Positions 52,201 to 60,890 of a stretch of DNA of 64,000 nucleotides are shown one piece after another. Positions within the stretch are counted from its first letter, which is position 1. Each line of letters begins with the position of its first letter. Under the pieces are notes generated by a model, which had not been told where the DNA came from, searched no databases, and saw only the letters and a list, made by a program, of their open reading frames with translations. The DNA is from Stenomitos frigidus_A (GTDB lineage Bacteria > Cyanobacteriota > Cyanobacteriia > Leptolyngbyales > Leptolyngbyaceae), in assembly GCF_963877135.1 (NCBI RefSeq), contig NZ_CAWNSW010000163.1, forward strand, positions 1 to 64,000. Reading direction: 5' to 3'. A program made the translations under genes and the position numbers.

Positions 52201-55200
52201 CTTCAGGTTGACCGTCACAGTCGCAACACCATTTGCATTTGGTGCCAGCGTGTAGGTTAGTTTGCCTGTGGGGTCGATCGTGGGTGCGGTTGTAAACAGG
52301 CTGGCGTTGTTGTTTGCGGTAATAAAGTTCAGCGTTTGGCTGGCTTCATTGGCTGGCCCAGTCGCAATGCCCGTTGCCCAATTAACCGTCTGTGGTGCAG
52401 CATCCTCATTCACAACAAGGTTGGTGCCAGCTGTAAAGGAGGGCGCATCGTTAACCGGGGTGACATTGACCGCGATCGTTTTCTGGATGCTTAACGCACC
52501 GGACGCGCCGACGGCACCTTGATCATCCACCTTGATCGTGATGGTGTCGGTACCGAAGTAGTCAGCAAGGCCTTGATAGCTAAGGGTTGCCAGTGCTGCA
52601 CGAACGTTGCCGATCGCGCCTGTGAAGCTTAACGAGCCGTCACCATTGGTGGTGTTGTCCGCAAAGGTCAGGCCGCCCGTTGTCCCTAACGTGAGCTTCC
52701 CATTCAGCGTGCCCAGATTCACCTTGACCGGGTTGGTACCCGAATCAACATCAGTCGTGTCAATCAGACCTGCGAGCGACAGCGCCGTATCTTCTAGAAC
52801 CGTTTGAGCACCCGGAACGGTCAAGGTCGGTGCGTCATTGATGGGGTTGACAATCAAGTCGATCGTCTTTGTGTCGGTCTTCGCACCGCCCGCCCCTGTG
52901 CTGCCCTGGTCAGTGACAGCAATACTAATTGTATCGGGACCGTTGAAATTCGACAGTCCTTTATAAACCAGGCTACTGAGCGCATTGTTAACGGCAGTTA
53001 GCTGTCCGGTTAGTGTCACCAGGCTGGTGGCATTGTTATTCACCGTCAAGCTGCCAGGATTGAGGCTGAGCGTACCGCCCGATGCCGACAGAGTGACCAC
53101 CAGCGGATTACCGCCAATATCGGCATCGCTGACACTAACGAGCTTCGTGCCTGTAAAGGCTAGAGGCAGATCTTCATCAATCGCCTGGAAGCCTGGTACG
53201 GTTAGCACTGGGGCATCATTCACTGGCGTCACGTTGATGCTGAAGGTGGTCAGAGCGATCGTGCCTGTCGAGCTATCGGACGCAGTAAAGCTAAAGCTAT
53301 CGGCGGTTGTTTCCGAACCATCGTGGGTATAGGAGAGCCTGCTGCTGGCGATGTCTGCCTGCGTAAAGGTTTGTCCAGCTACAAGGGTGGCCGTACCGAG
53401 CTTCAGCGTACCTTTCGTTGTGCCAGATCCCAAGGTGTAGGTCAGCGGACCCGGTCCATCGTTATCAGTGATGGCAAGAGCCGTGCTGGCGATCGTGCTC
53501 GTCGCGCCTTCTGCCAGTGTCAAGCCCAAGTTATTCGAAAGACCAGGTGCATCGTTAACGGGTGTAACGGCGATATTAAAGACGCTTGGACCAACGGGTG
53601 TTGTGACTACCCCATCCGTCACAGTGAAGGCAAAGCTATCAGACAGTGATTCATTGCCATTGTGCTGATAGACCAGTTGTCCACTATTCAGATTGGCCTG
53701 AGTAAAGCTGGTGACAGGGTTGCCAGCCAGCAGTAACGCACCGTTGGTGGGATCAGTGGTCACGCTGTAAACCAGATTTGTCAGCGGTGGACTGTCGCCA
53801 TCGCTCACTTGCAACACACTACTGTTAATGGTGGTGAGCGCCCCTTCAAGGAGTGTAATGCCACTATTAGAGATTAGAACAGGTGCATCATTAACGGGGG
53901 TTACGGCAATATTGAAGGTTGTTAGAGGCAGTGTACCCGTAGAACCATCAGAGGCGGTGAAGGTAAAGCTATCGGCTGTTGTCTCTGATCCGTCATGGAC
54001 ATACGAGAGGCGATTGCTCGTAATGTCTGTCTGGGTAAAAGTTTGTCCGGCTGCAAGTGTTGCGGTGCCGAGCTTCAGCGTACCTTTTGTCGTGCCAGTA
54101 CCCAAGGTGTAGGTCAACGGACCCGGGCCGTCATTGTCGGTGATGGCAAGGGCAGGGCTGGCGATCGTGCTCGTCGCACCCTCTGCTACTGTCAGACCCA
54201 GGTTATTTGAAAGACCCGGCGCATCGTTAACGGGCGTGACCGCGATACTAAAGACGTTTGGCCCAACGGGCGTTGTCACCACACCATCCGTCACAGTGAA
54301 GGCAAAGCTGTCAGTCAGCGATTCATTACCATTGTGCTGATAGACCAGTTGCCCGCTGTTCAGGTTTGCCTGCGTAAAGCTGATGACAGCATTGCCAGAC
54401 AGCAATAAGGTGCCGTTGGTTGGTCCACTGGTCACGTTGTAAACCAGGCTTGTGAGCGGTGGACTGTCGCCATCGCTGACTTGTAGGACGCTACTGCTAA
54501 TCGTGGTCAGCGCCCCTTCAAGGAGGGTAATGGCACTATTAGAAACCAGAACCGGGACATCATTAACGGGTGTTACCGCAATACTGAAGGTCGTTAGAGG
54601 CACTGTGCCCGTGGAGCCATCAGAGGCGGTGAACGTAAAGCTATCGGCTGTTGTCTCTGACCCATCGTGAGTGTACGAGAGGCGATTGCTTGTAATATCT
54701 GTTTGCGTAAAGGTTTGTCCGGCTGCAAGAGTGGCGGTACCGAGCTTCAGCGTACCTTTCGTTGTGCCAGATCCCAAGGTGTAGGTCAGCGGACCCGGTC
54801 CATCGTTATCAGTGATGGCAAGAGCCGTGCTGGCGATCGTGCTCGTCGCACCTTCCGCTACCGTCAAGCCTGTGTTATTTGAAAGCCCAGGCAAATCATT
54901 CACCGGTAGCACAGAGACGTTGAAGGTTCTCGCCGCGATCGTCGCTGTCCCATCGCTTAGTGTGAATGTAAAGCTGTCAGCAGTTGATTCACTGCCGTCG
55001 TGCACATACTTGAGTTGACCACCTGCCAGATCAGCCTGTGTCAAGCTAGTAACGGTGGTTGCCCCCAATAGCAAGCTGCCGTGGGCGGGTGTCGAGACGG
55101 TATAGGTAATTTGTGCATCTAAATTATCGACATCAGTAGCACTCAGTAGGGTGGTCGTGATACTGCCAGTCGCCCCCTCTGAGAGTGTTAATCCAACATT

Positions 55201-58152
55201 GGAGAGCAGGGTGGGTGCATCATTGATAGGCGTGACACCAATGCTAAAAGTCGTGGTTGGGATGACTGCCCCAAAGGGATCAGAGGCCGTAAAGGTAAAG
55301 CTGTCACTGGTAGTTTCGCTGCCACTATGCTGATACGTCAGGCGACTATTCGGAAGATTGTTAATATCCTGCTGGCTAAAGGTCTGACCTGCTGTCAGCG
55401 CTGTGCCATTTAGCTTCAAGGTACCGTTAACGGGCTTTTGACCCAATGTATAGATGATTTGAGGCGGTGGGTTATCTGGATCAGTGACTTGAAGCAGCGT
55501 GTTGCCAATATTTGCGGTTGCCCCTTCGTTCACCAGTAAGCCTGCGTTCGAACTTAGTACAGGTGGCGAATTAACCGACGAAACAATGATGTTAAAAGTC
55601 GAGTCGGTGGTGACGGTAGTACCATCGGAAACCCGGAAGACGAAGCTATCGCTATTGGTTTTACTACCGTTGTGGTTGTAAAGAATCCGGTTGTTGTTGA
55701 TGTCTGCTTGCGTGAACGTGCCGTTAGCGGTGAGTCCATTGGTGCCCACAAAGAGCGCCCCGTTGATGGGTAACGTACCCACCGTGTAAATAATTTTGTC
55801 TGGAAGCTGTGGCGAGATGGCTGTGCCCGTAAATTCAGCGTCGCTGGTTTGCAGTAGCGCCGAGGTGATGATGGGAGCTGAACCCTCGGTGACAGTTAGC
55901 CCTTTATTGGAAATGAGTACGGGTGCGTCGTTGAAGGGCGTGACGACAATACTGAAAGTTTGTGGCGATAGAGCAACCGTGCCACCGGCTCCGTCGGTCA
56001 CGGTGAAGCTGAAGCTGTCATTGGTGCTTTCAGTGCCGTTATGGCTGTAGCTTAACTTTGTGCCGCTACTCACGTCGGCTTGGGTAAAGGTGCTGCCTGC
56101 CGCGATCGCTGTATTGTTCAACAGCAAGCTACCGCTGGTGGGCAAGCTATTGAGGCTATAGATCAATTGTGCTGCCGTTTGCTCAACATCAGTTGCCAGC
56201 AGATTCAAGCTCGAAAGGCTGGCGGCAGCTCCCTCCCTCAACGTCAGTGCCGTATTAATCGACAACGTCGGTGGATCGTTGACGGGAATTGTGTTGATGG
56301 TAAAGGTTGTGTTGCCAACCGTGCCGCCTACGCCATCAGAAACGTTGAAGACAAAGCTGTCAGTGAGCGTTTCGCCACCGTTCTGGCTGTAGCTGAGCTT
56401 GCCGGCATCAATATCAGCCTGGGTAAAGATGCTGTTTTGGGCGATCGCTGCCCCATTCAAACTTAAAGCGCCTTTAGCAATATTTGGCGGTGTGATAAGC
56501 GTATAGGTCAGTTGAGTCGTTGGGTTGTTCTCATCCGTTACCTGCAAGAGGGTATTGCTAATCGTTGACGCTGATCCTTCACTCACAGTCAGCACGTTAT
56601 TGCTGAGCAGTACCGGTAGGTTATTAGCGTTAATATTCAGCTCATAGGCGCTGTTGCCAGCGGTCGCAGCCACCTGAATGTAATAGGTTCCTGCTACCAG
56701 CCCGTTGACTGTGAACGATTCTGCAGCATTCCCACCATTGGCCGAGCTTGCTACCAGTCCACCAAAGGCATTGTAGAGCTGTAGATCTAAGTTGCCATTC
56801 AGGGCACCACCACCTAAGCCTGTGAGCGCCAAGCTGAGTTGAGTGCTACTGCCAAGAGAGAACTGATAGTAATCATTTAAGTCGATCGTATCACTGACTG
56901 TATCGCGGTAAACGCCGCTACCGTTGATTGGGCCGATCGAAAAGGCGGTAGCTGTGGTGTTGCCAGCCGCATCTGCACGGACAGCAGGGAGTGGTCGATT
57001 AAAGGGCGTTGTCGCTCGCCAATTTGTATCAGCCGTGATCGGCAAATCCGACGATGAGCTAAAGGTTGTGCCTTTGAGAAACCAAACAATATTTTGACCC
57101 GTGGACAGGTTTCGCCAGAGTAGGTCGGAGTTCCCGTCATAGTTTAAGTCAACTGCTCCCTGTACCCGCCAGTTCAGGTCATTAACAGTTGGCAGCACGG
57201 CTACACCAGCTTTGGTTGTACCGTTCATCAACCAGATAAAGTTGTTGTTTGTGGTTGATGAATAGTCACGCCAAAGGATATCAGGATTGCCATCTAGATT
57301 AAAATCGGCGACCGTCTCAATGCGAGCGCTGAGAGATGGGTATGACTCTATATATGCGCTAGAAGCAAGCGTGAGGTTTTTGATAAACCAGACCGCATTT
57401 TGTCCTGTGGCATAGTTGCGCCAAACAAGATCGGTACTACCATCGCTGTTGAAGTCGCCGGCCCCTTGAATCTGCCAATTTGAATCGGGAATGGTAGTCA
57501 AAAACGAAGACGATACAAGTGTCGTCCCATTCATCAACCAGAAGGCATTTTGTCCCGTCGCATAGTTGCGCCAAACAATGTCGGTATTCCCGTCACCATT
57601 AAAGTCTCCGGTTGCCTGAATTTTCCAGTTAAGGTCTCTAATTGGTTGAAGATAGACACCGGAGACAAGCGTAGTGCCATCCATAACCCAGGTAGCGTTC
57701 TCTCCAGTGGCATAGTTGCGCCAGAGGATGTCTGTCTTCGTGTTGCTATTCGCTACAACGTTAAGGTTGTAGTTTGTGCTGGGTGTGGTGGTGAGCGGGT
57801 TTAGCGGATCGGTCGCGGGTCCTGGGGAGACACGAATGTAGTAAGTACCTGGGTCGAGAATATTATTGATCGACTCTGCCAACGTCCCAGTATTGCTCGA
57901 ACTCAGCGAGGAGCCGTCTGTGCCTGTAGCGATCGCTCCGGCACTGGTGAGTATCTGAACGTCCGCGTTTGCACTCAAACCTGTGAGCGATAACGTGAAA
58001 CTGCTGGCACGGGTGAGCTTAAAGCTGTAGTAGTCGTTAGCGTCGAGAGTGCCAGCGTTGACACCGATGAATTCGGTCAACGTCTGTATACTCGCGATCG
58101 GGAAGATTGGCTTAGCGGTCGCTAAAGTGTTACCGATAGAATCTACGGGCAT
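49258..58152 (-). CDS. giant surface or secreted repeat protein (PPC, FG-GAP-like, cadherin/CSPG-like repeats)
   Basis: About 2964 residues from ATG 58152 (AGGTG 9 nt upstream; the frame is open to an ATG at 58200). Order: a PPC-type domain (DYYSFKLTRASSFTLSLTGL), five FG-GAP/VCBS-type repeats (DFNGDGNTDIVWRNYATGQ), a second PPC-type domain, then 21 Ig/cadherin-like repeats. Fourteen are CSPG-like (EG.., FTQADI, LSY.HNGSET..DSF.F, ending PVNDAP), five are a second type (NFNGADTITI.A.DQG) and two a third. No RTX tail or signal peptide is seen; the end is FFYINFSYS. It is probably an adhesin or matrix protein. Export by a type I system is inferred. Confidence 0.9.
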   Translation of the reverse strand: MPVDSIGNTLATAKPIFPIASIQTLTEFIGVNAGTLDANDYYSFKLTRASSFTLSLTGLSANADVQILTSAGAIATGTDGSSLSSSNTGTLAESINNILDPGTYYIRVSPGPATDPLNPLTTTPSTNYNLNVVANSNTKTDILWRNYATGENATWVMDGTTLVSGVYLQPIRDLNWKIQATGDFNGDGNTDIVWRNYATGQNAFWLMNGTTLVSSSFLTTIPDSNWQIQGAGDFNSDGSTDLVWRNYATGQNAVWFIKNLTLASSAYIESYPSLSARIETVADFNLDGNPDILWRDYSSTTNNNFIWLMNGTTKAGVAVLPTVNDLNWRVQGAVDLNYDGNSDLLWRNLSTGQNIVWFLKGTTFSSSSDLPITADTNWRATTPFNRPLPAVRADAAGNTTATAFSIGPINGSGVYRDTVSDTIDLNDYYQFSLGSSTQLSLALTGLGGGALNGNLDLQLYNAFGGLVASSANGGNAAESFTVNGLVAGTYYIQVAATAGNSAYELNINANNLPVLLSNNVLTVSEGSASTISNTLLQVTDENNPTTQLTYTLITPPNIAKGALSLNGAAIAQNSIFTQADIDAGKLSYSQNGGETLTDSFVFNVSDGVGGTVGNTTFTINTIPVNDPPTLSINTALTLREGAAASLSSLNLLATDVEQTAAQLIYSLNSLPTSGSLLLNNTAIAAGSTFTQADVSSGTKLSYSHNGTESTNDSFSFTVTDGAGGTVALSPQTFSIVVTPFNDAPVLISNKGLTVTEGSAPIITSALLQTSDAEFTGTAISPQLPDKIIYTVGTLPINGALFVGTNGLTANGTFTQADINNNRILYNHNGSKTNSDSFVFRVSDGTTVTTDSTFNIIVSSVNSPPVLSSNAGLLVNEGATANIGNTLLQVTDPDNPPPQIIYTLGQKPVNGTLKLNGTALTAGQTFSQQDINNLPNSRLTYQHSGSETTSDSFTFTASDPFGAVIPTTTFSIGVTPINDAPTLLSNVGLTLSEGATGSITTTLLSATDVDNLDAQITYTVSTPAHGSLLLGATTVTSLTQADLAGGQLKYVHDGSESTADSFTFTLSDGTATIAARTFNVSVLPVNDLPGLSNNTGLTVAEGATSTIASTALAITDNDGPGPLTYTLGSGTTKGTLKLGTATLAAGQTFTQTDITSNRLSYTHDGSETTADSFTFTASDGSTGTVPLTTFSIAVTPVNDVPVLVSNSAITLLEGALTTISSSVLQVSDGDSPPLTSLVYNVTSGPTNGTLLLSGNAVISFTQANLNSGQLVYQHNGNESLTDSFAFTVTDGVVTTPVGPNVFSIAVTPVNDAPGLSNNLGLTVAEGATSTIASPALAITDNDGPGPLTYTLGTGTTKGTLKLGTATLAAGQTFTQTDITSNRLSYVHDGSETTADSFTFTASDGSTGTLPLTTFNIAVTPVNDAPVLISNSGITLLEGALTTINSSVLQVSDGDSPPLTNLVYSVTTDPTNGALLLAGNPVTSFTQANLNSGQLVYQHNGNESLSDSFAFTVTDGVVTTPVGPSVFNIAVTPVNDAPGLSNNLGLTLAEGATSTIASTALAITDNDGPGPLTYTLGSGTTKGTLKLGTATLVAGQTFTQADIASSRLSYTHDGSETTADSFSFTASDSSTGTIALTTFSINVTPVNDAPVLTVPGFQAIDEDLPLAFTGTKLVSVSDADIGGNPLVVTLSASGGTLSLNPGSLTVNNNATSLVTLTGQLTAVNNALSSLVYKGLSNFNGPDTISIAVTDQGSTGAGGAKTDTKTIDLIVNPINDAPTLTVPGAQTVLEDTALSLAGLIDTTDVDSGTNPVKVNLGTLNGKLTLGTTGGLTFADNTTNGDGSLSFTGAIGNVRAALATLSYQGLADYFGTDTITIKVDDQGAVGASGALSIQKTIAVNVTPVNDAPSFTAGTNLVVNEDAAPQTVNWATGIATGPANEASQTLNFITANNNASLFTTAPTIDPTGKLTYTLAPNANGVATVTVNLKDNGGTANSGNDTSPASTFTITANPVNDTPSFTKGANQTITEDAGAQTVAGWATAITAGPADEAAQTLSVLVNTDNPSLFSVAPTIDPTTGTLTYTAAPNVNGTAIVTVQLKDNGGTALGGVDSSALQTFTINVTAVNDAPVFTLPSPPTVSEDTTLPITGLSLADIDAGSSSLVVTLAVSNGTLKLGNTAGLTITAGADNTSSVAFRGNLSDINAALSGLSYRGNPNFNGADTLTLTANDQGATGSGAIGLDSKALAITVTAVNDAPVITVPGSQTVDEDTNLLLSGINVTDADSNPNPITVTLSATNGTLTLDPLVAGSATLTITDTLNNINTAIANLTYKGNLNYNGADTITIQANDQGNTGFGGSLFDIKTISVNVNAVNDAPTLTVPGAQTVSEDTNLVFNAGKAIILNDVDSGPNPIQVNFAVSNGTLTLGAVGSGGALTGNGTGTVNYIGTLAALTPVLNTLTYRGKQDYSGADTLNITVNDQGNTGSGSPGIVTGSVALTVSAVNDSPVLVTNRTLTLSEGTSSVITNSQLRTTDVDNTPDLLVYTLFSAPNPLTSGSLRLSNGGGTTATLAAGGTFTQADVNSGYLSYLQNGSETTSDSFTFKVFDNTPGSITIPGSGNATFNIVINPVNDAPAIVNNAKLNLSEGATSTISNTLLSVSDADNTTVQLKYTLSSAPNNGNLRLNGAALSLSQTFTQDDINSNRISYRHNGSETTSDSFIFTVNDGAGGTTGSKTFNIGIANVNDAPTIVASGPATVNEGATLNITNTLLKTSDADNLTSELRYTLPTVPIYGTLFLNGVALAANAIVTQQQIDQGGLTYVHNGSEPSGNDVFVFQVSDGTTTISSRVFNININPVNDAPVLASNTGLLLAGNTPSLTVIGSDLLQVTDVDNTTAQLTYTLTSVPNPTVGALRLNGRQISAGQSFTQADIDSGNVSFDYLGNGSGETFQFTVSDGGVGGTLSNAFFYINFSYS
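53393..54849. repeat. long near-identical repeats within the giant gene
   Basis: Three copies of a segment of about 670 bp (two CSPG-like modules) follow one another from about 53200 to 54900. A 113-bp stretch is identical between the first and third copies (53393-53505 and 54737-54849), while the middle copy (about 54067-54179) differs at several sites. Confidence 0.85.
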
Positions 58153-58200
58153 CGCTGTCACACCTACAATGGCTTTGCTATAGTGCCCGTCCCTCATCAT

Positions 58201-58913
58201 TAGCTAACAAAGCAACGATGATTCTTGTATATCTTTACAAAAAGTCTGTTTTATGCGTCGCAAAAAGATGGGGGATTTACGTAGAACCTGAAGCATCTGG
58301 AACGCGTCATTACATTCTTTAAGTCCCCACTAGATCAATCCCCCTTCGGCGCAGAAAAGCAAACAAGTTCGCTCGCTTCAGACAACGATCGTCAGCGCTG
58401 CAACTCAACTCGGCCACAATCACCGGATGCCATGCTTGCTTAACCCGTGTTGTATTAATCCATCAATGATGGCGGCTGTAGTATGACGATCGTGGATTGA
58501 GTGACACACATTGTCAGCTATTCTGCAAAGGCATTTTCGATCACGGCGTGGGAGATGTTTTATGTGCGATCGGATCTTTACAACGGCTTCTGCTTTCACG
58601 GTGTAAACTTTCTCACGTCATGCCGAGAGTGACATTGTCCATAGATTCAATCTAATGTGCCCTATAAGAAGCATTGATTAGAAATGATGCACTAATGCCA
58701 TATTATTTGAATTAGAGCAGACAAAGTTTGCTTCTAGAGCGTTCAGTTGATTTAACCAACTGTAGCGAACGCTCCTGTTCAGTTGTGTTCCAGACATGTC
58801 GTTCATTGTCCATAGAGATATTACCTGTAAGATTTCTATGGATGGAAGCTACAGCTTTGAAACACTAGCCTTATTCCGTAGCTGAGCCTTTTTAAAAAAC
58901 TTGGGGTCGTTTT
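58201..58913. promoter_or_regulatory. 713-bp regulatory region upstream of ndhF3
   Basis: No gene is supported. The spacer lies between the divergent giant gene and the CO2-uptake operon. A composite hairpin lies at 58737-58774 (GAGCGTTC and GAACGCTC outer arms, AGTTG and CAACT inner). TCAAT (58647) and ATTGA (58673) are spaced by 21 bp in an A+T-rich stretch; NdhR/CcmR sites in ndhF3 promoters are LysR-type inverted repeats with similar half-sites, but this spacing is not the known one. Regulation by low CO2 is expected from homology. Confidence 0.4.
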
Positions 58914-60746
58914 ATGGACCAATTCCTCCTCCAGAGCATCTGGTTAGTGCCCTGTTATGCCTTAGCTGGTGCTGTGCTTTCTGTCCTTTGGTTCCCGTCG
59001 GTCACTCGTCTGACAGGACCGCGCCCTTCGGGTTACGTCAATATCTTGACAACGTTTTTAGCGTTTTTGCACGGACTGCTTGCTTTACCAGCCGTGTGGA
59101 ATCAGCCAGCACAACAGTTTTTCTTTCCCTGGTTAAACGTTGCCAATCTCGATCTGACACTCCCCTTTGAGGCGTCTGCACTCACGGTGGGTGCAACGAT
59201 CTTAATCACAGGCTTAAATCTATTGGCTCAGGTCTATGCCGTTGGCTACTTGGAGATGGATTGGGGCTGGGCGCGTTTTTTCGCTCTCCTGGCGCTGTTT
59301 GAAGCGGGTATGTGTGCACTGGTTCTTTGCAACTCGCTGTTCTTTAGCTACATGATCCTAGAGGTTTTAACGCTGGGAACCTACTTGTTGGTGGGACTGT
59401 GGTTCAACCAATCATTGGTGGTAACCGGTGCCCGTGATGCCTTTCTCACTAAGCGCGTAGGCGATTTGTTTCTATTGATGGGAGTGGTTGCACTGCTACC
59501 GTTGGCAGGCACCTGGAACTTTACGGAACTAGCAGAGTGGGCGCAGACGGCAGATGTGAATCCAACCGTGATTACGCTGGTTGGTCTGGCGCTCATTGCA
59601 GGACCGATGGGTAAATGTGCTCAGTTTCCGCTGCATCTGTGGCTGGATGAAGCCATGGAAGGACCGTTGCCCAGCACAATTTTGCGGAACTCAGTGGTGG
59701 TTGCAACAGGAGCCTGGGTGCTGATTAAGCTAGAACCTGTTTTGGCGCTGTCACCCGTTGTCATGGCGGCGCTGGTATGGATTGGTGGGATTACAGCAGT
59801 GGGTGGTTCATTGATTGCGATCGCTCAGATTGATCTCAAGCGCACTCTGTCCTATTTGGTGAGTGCCTACATGGGCTTAGTCTTTATTGCAGTTGGCGCT
59901 GGACAAAGCGAGGCGGCGTTGCTGCTGGTGTTGACGCATGCGGTGGCGATCGCCCTGCTCGTGATGAGCGTTGGCTCAATCATCTGGAACAGCATTACCC
60001 AGGACATTACTCAGCTAGGAGGGCTTTGGTCACGTCGTCCTGTTTCGGGATTAGCGTTTTTGGTGGGTACGGCTGGCTTGATTGCCTTACCGCCTTTCGG
60101 TAGCTTTTGGGCGTTGCTAAAGTTGGCAGATGGGCTGTGGACTACGCAACCGTGGCTAGTTGGCTTGGTCCTGCTGGTCAACGGGCTCACGGCGTTCAGC
60201 CTTGTACGAGTGTTTAGCCGTATCTTTGGCGGACAGCCTCACCCAATGGCACAGCGATCGCCTGAAATTCACTGGTTGATGGCGCTCCCAATGGCGATTT
60301 TACTAGGCGTTGTGCTGCATGTGCCGATCGTGCTGCAAGCCTTCTCACTACTACCAGCATGGGCAGATTTGAACAAGGACGTGGCGCTGTTGCTGCTTTG
60401 GTCGAGCATTTTTGGTTGCAGTCTGAGTGCGGTTGTCTATTTGGGGAGTGCCATTCCAAAGCCCGTGCAGTTTCCCTGGAAGCCGTTGCAAGATTTGCTT
60501 TCCTATGACTTCTACACCGCTCAGATTTACCGGATGAGCATTGTGGTGGGTGTCGATCTCATCTCTCGGATCACTTCTTGGATCGATCGGTATCTGGTTG
60601 ATGGCTTCGTCAACCTGGTGGGAGTGGCCACACTCTTTGGCGGTCAAGGTTTGAAGTACAGCACATCGGGTCAGACTCAGTCCTACGCCTTGACGATCCT
60701 GGTTGGTGCCGTTCTGGTCGGCTGTCTCGTCATGTGGTCGTCGTAA
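58914..60746 (+). CDS. ndhF3: NDH-1 subunit NdhF3 (low-CO2-inducible CO2-uptake complex)
   Basis: A 610-residue NuoL-type proton-pumping subunit with about 16 membrane helices. Landmarks are YAVGYLEMDWGWARFFALLA, GDLFLLMGVVALLPLAG, KCAQFPLHLWLDEAMEGPLP (the antiporter-core Lys region), AQIDLKRTLSYLVSAYMGL and the long C-terminal amphipathic-helix region. It is the F3 paralogue because it is followed by ndhD3 and cupA, the layout of the NDH-1MS CO2-hydration complex. It resides in the thylakoid membrane. Confidence 0.93.
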   Translation: MDQFLLQSIWLVPCYALAGAVLSVLWFPSVTRLTGPRPSGYVNILTTFLAFLHGLLALPAVWNQPAQQFFFPWLNVANLDLTLPFEASALTVGATILITGLNLLAQVYAVGYLEMDWGWARFFALLALFEAGMCALVLCNSLFFSYMILEVLTLGTYLLVGLWFNQSLVVTGARDAFLTKRVGDLFLLMGVVALLPLAGTWNFTELAEWAQTADVNPTVITLVGLALIAGPMGKCAQFPLHLWLDEAMEGPLPSTILRNSVVVATGAWVLIKLEPVLALSPVVMAALVWIGGITAVGGSLIAIAQIDLKRTLSYLVSAYMGLVFIAVGAGQSEAALLLVLTHAVAIALLVMSVGSIIWNSITQDITQLGGLWSRRPVSGLAFLVGTAGLIALPPFGSFWALLKLADGLWTTQPWLVGLVLLVNGLTAFSLVRVFSRIFGGQPHPMAQRSPEIHWLMALPMAILLGVVLHVPIVLQAFSLLPAWADLNKDVALLLLWSSIFGCSLSAVVYLGSAIPKPVQFPWKPLQDLLSYDFYTAQIYRMSIVVGVDLISRITSWIDRYLVDGFVNLVGVATLFGGQGLKYSTSGQTQSYALTILVGAVLVGCLVMWSS

Positions 60747-60890
60747 GTAGGCAAACCCTTCATCGCCAGCTTCAGGGTCCCGATCGCTGATGGAGTCGAT
60801 GCATCCTTAATCTCTGTCGCGCCATTTTTGCTCATTGCCTTGTCCTTGACGGTTCATTCACCTGTTCGTCCTTTCATCCTGCACCCTCCT

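Noticed and set aside
49411..57804. Many plus-strand open frames inside the giant gene
   Set aside because: They repeat with the same period as the minus-strand repeats and are shadows of it.
60828..60890. Upstream start (TTG) for ndhD3
   Set aside because: The 21 extra residues do not match the family N-terminus; ATG 60891 gives MLSTLIWLPVVG.
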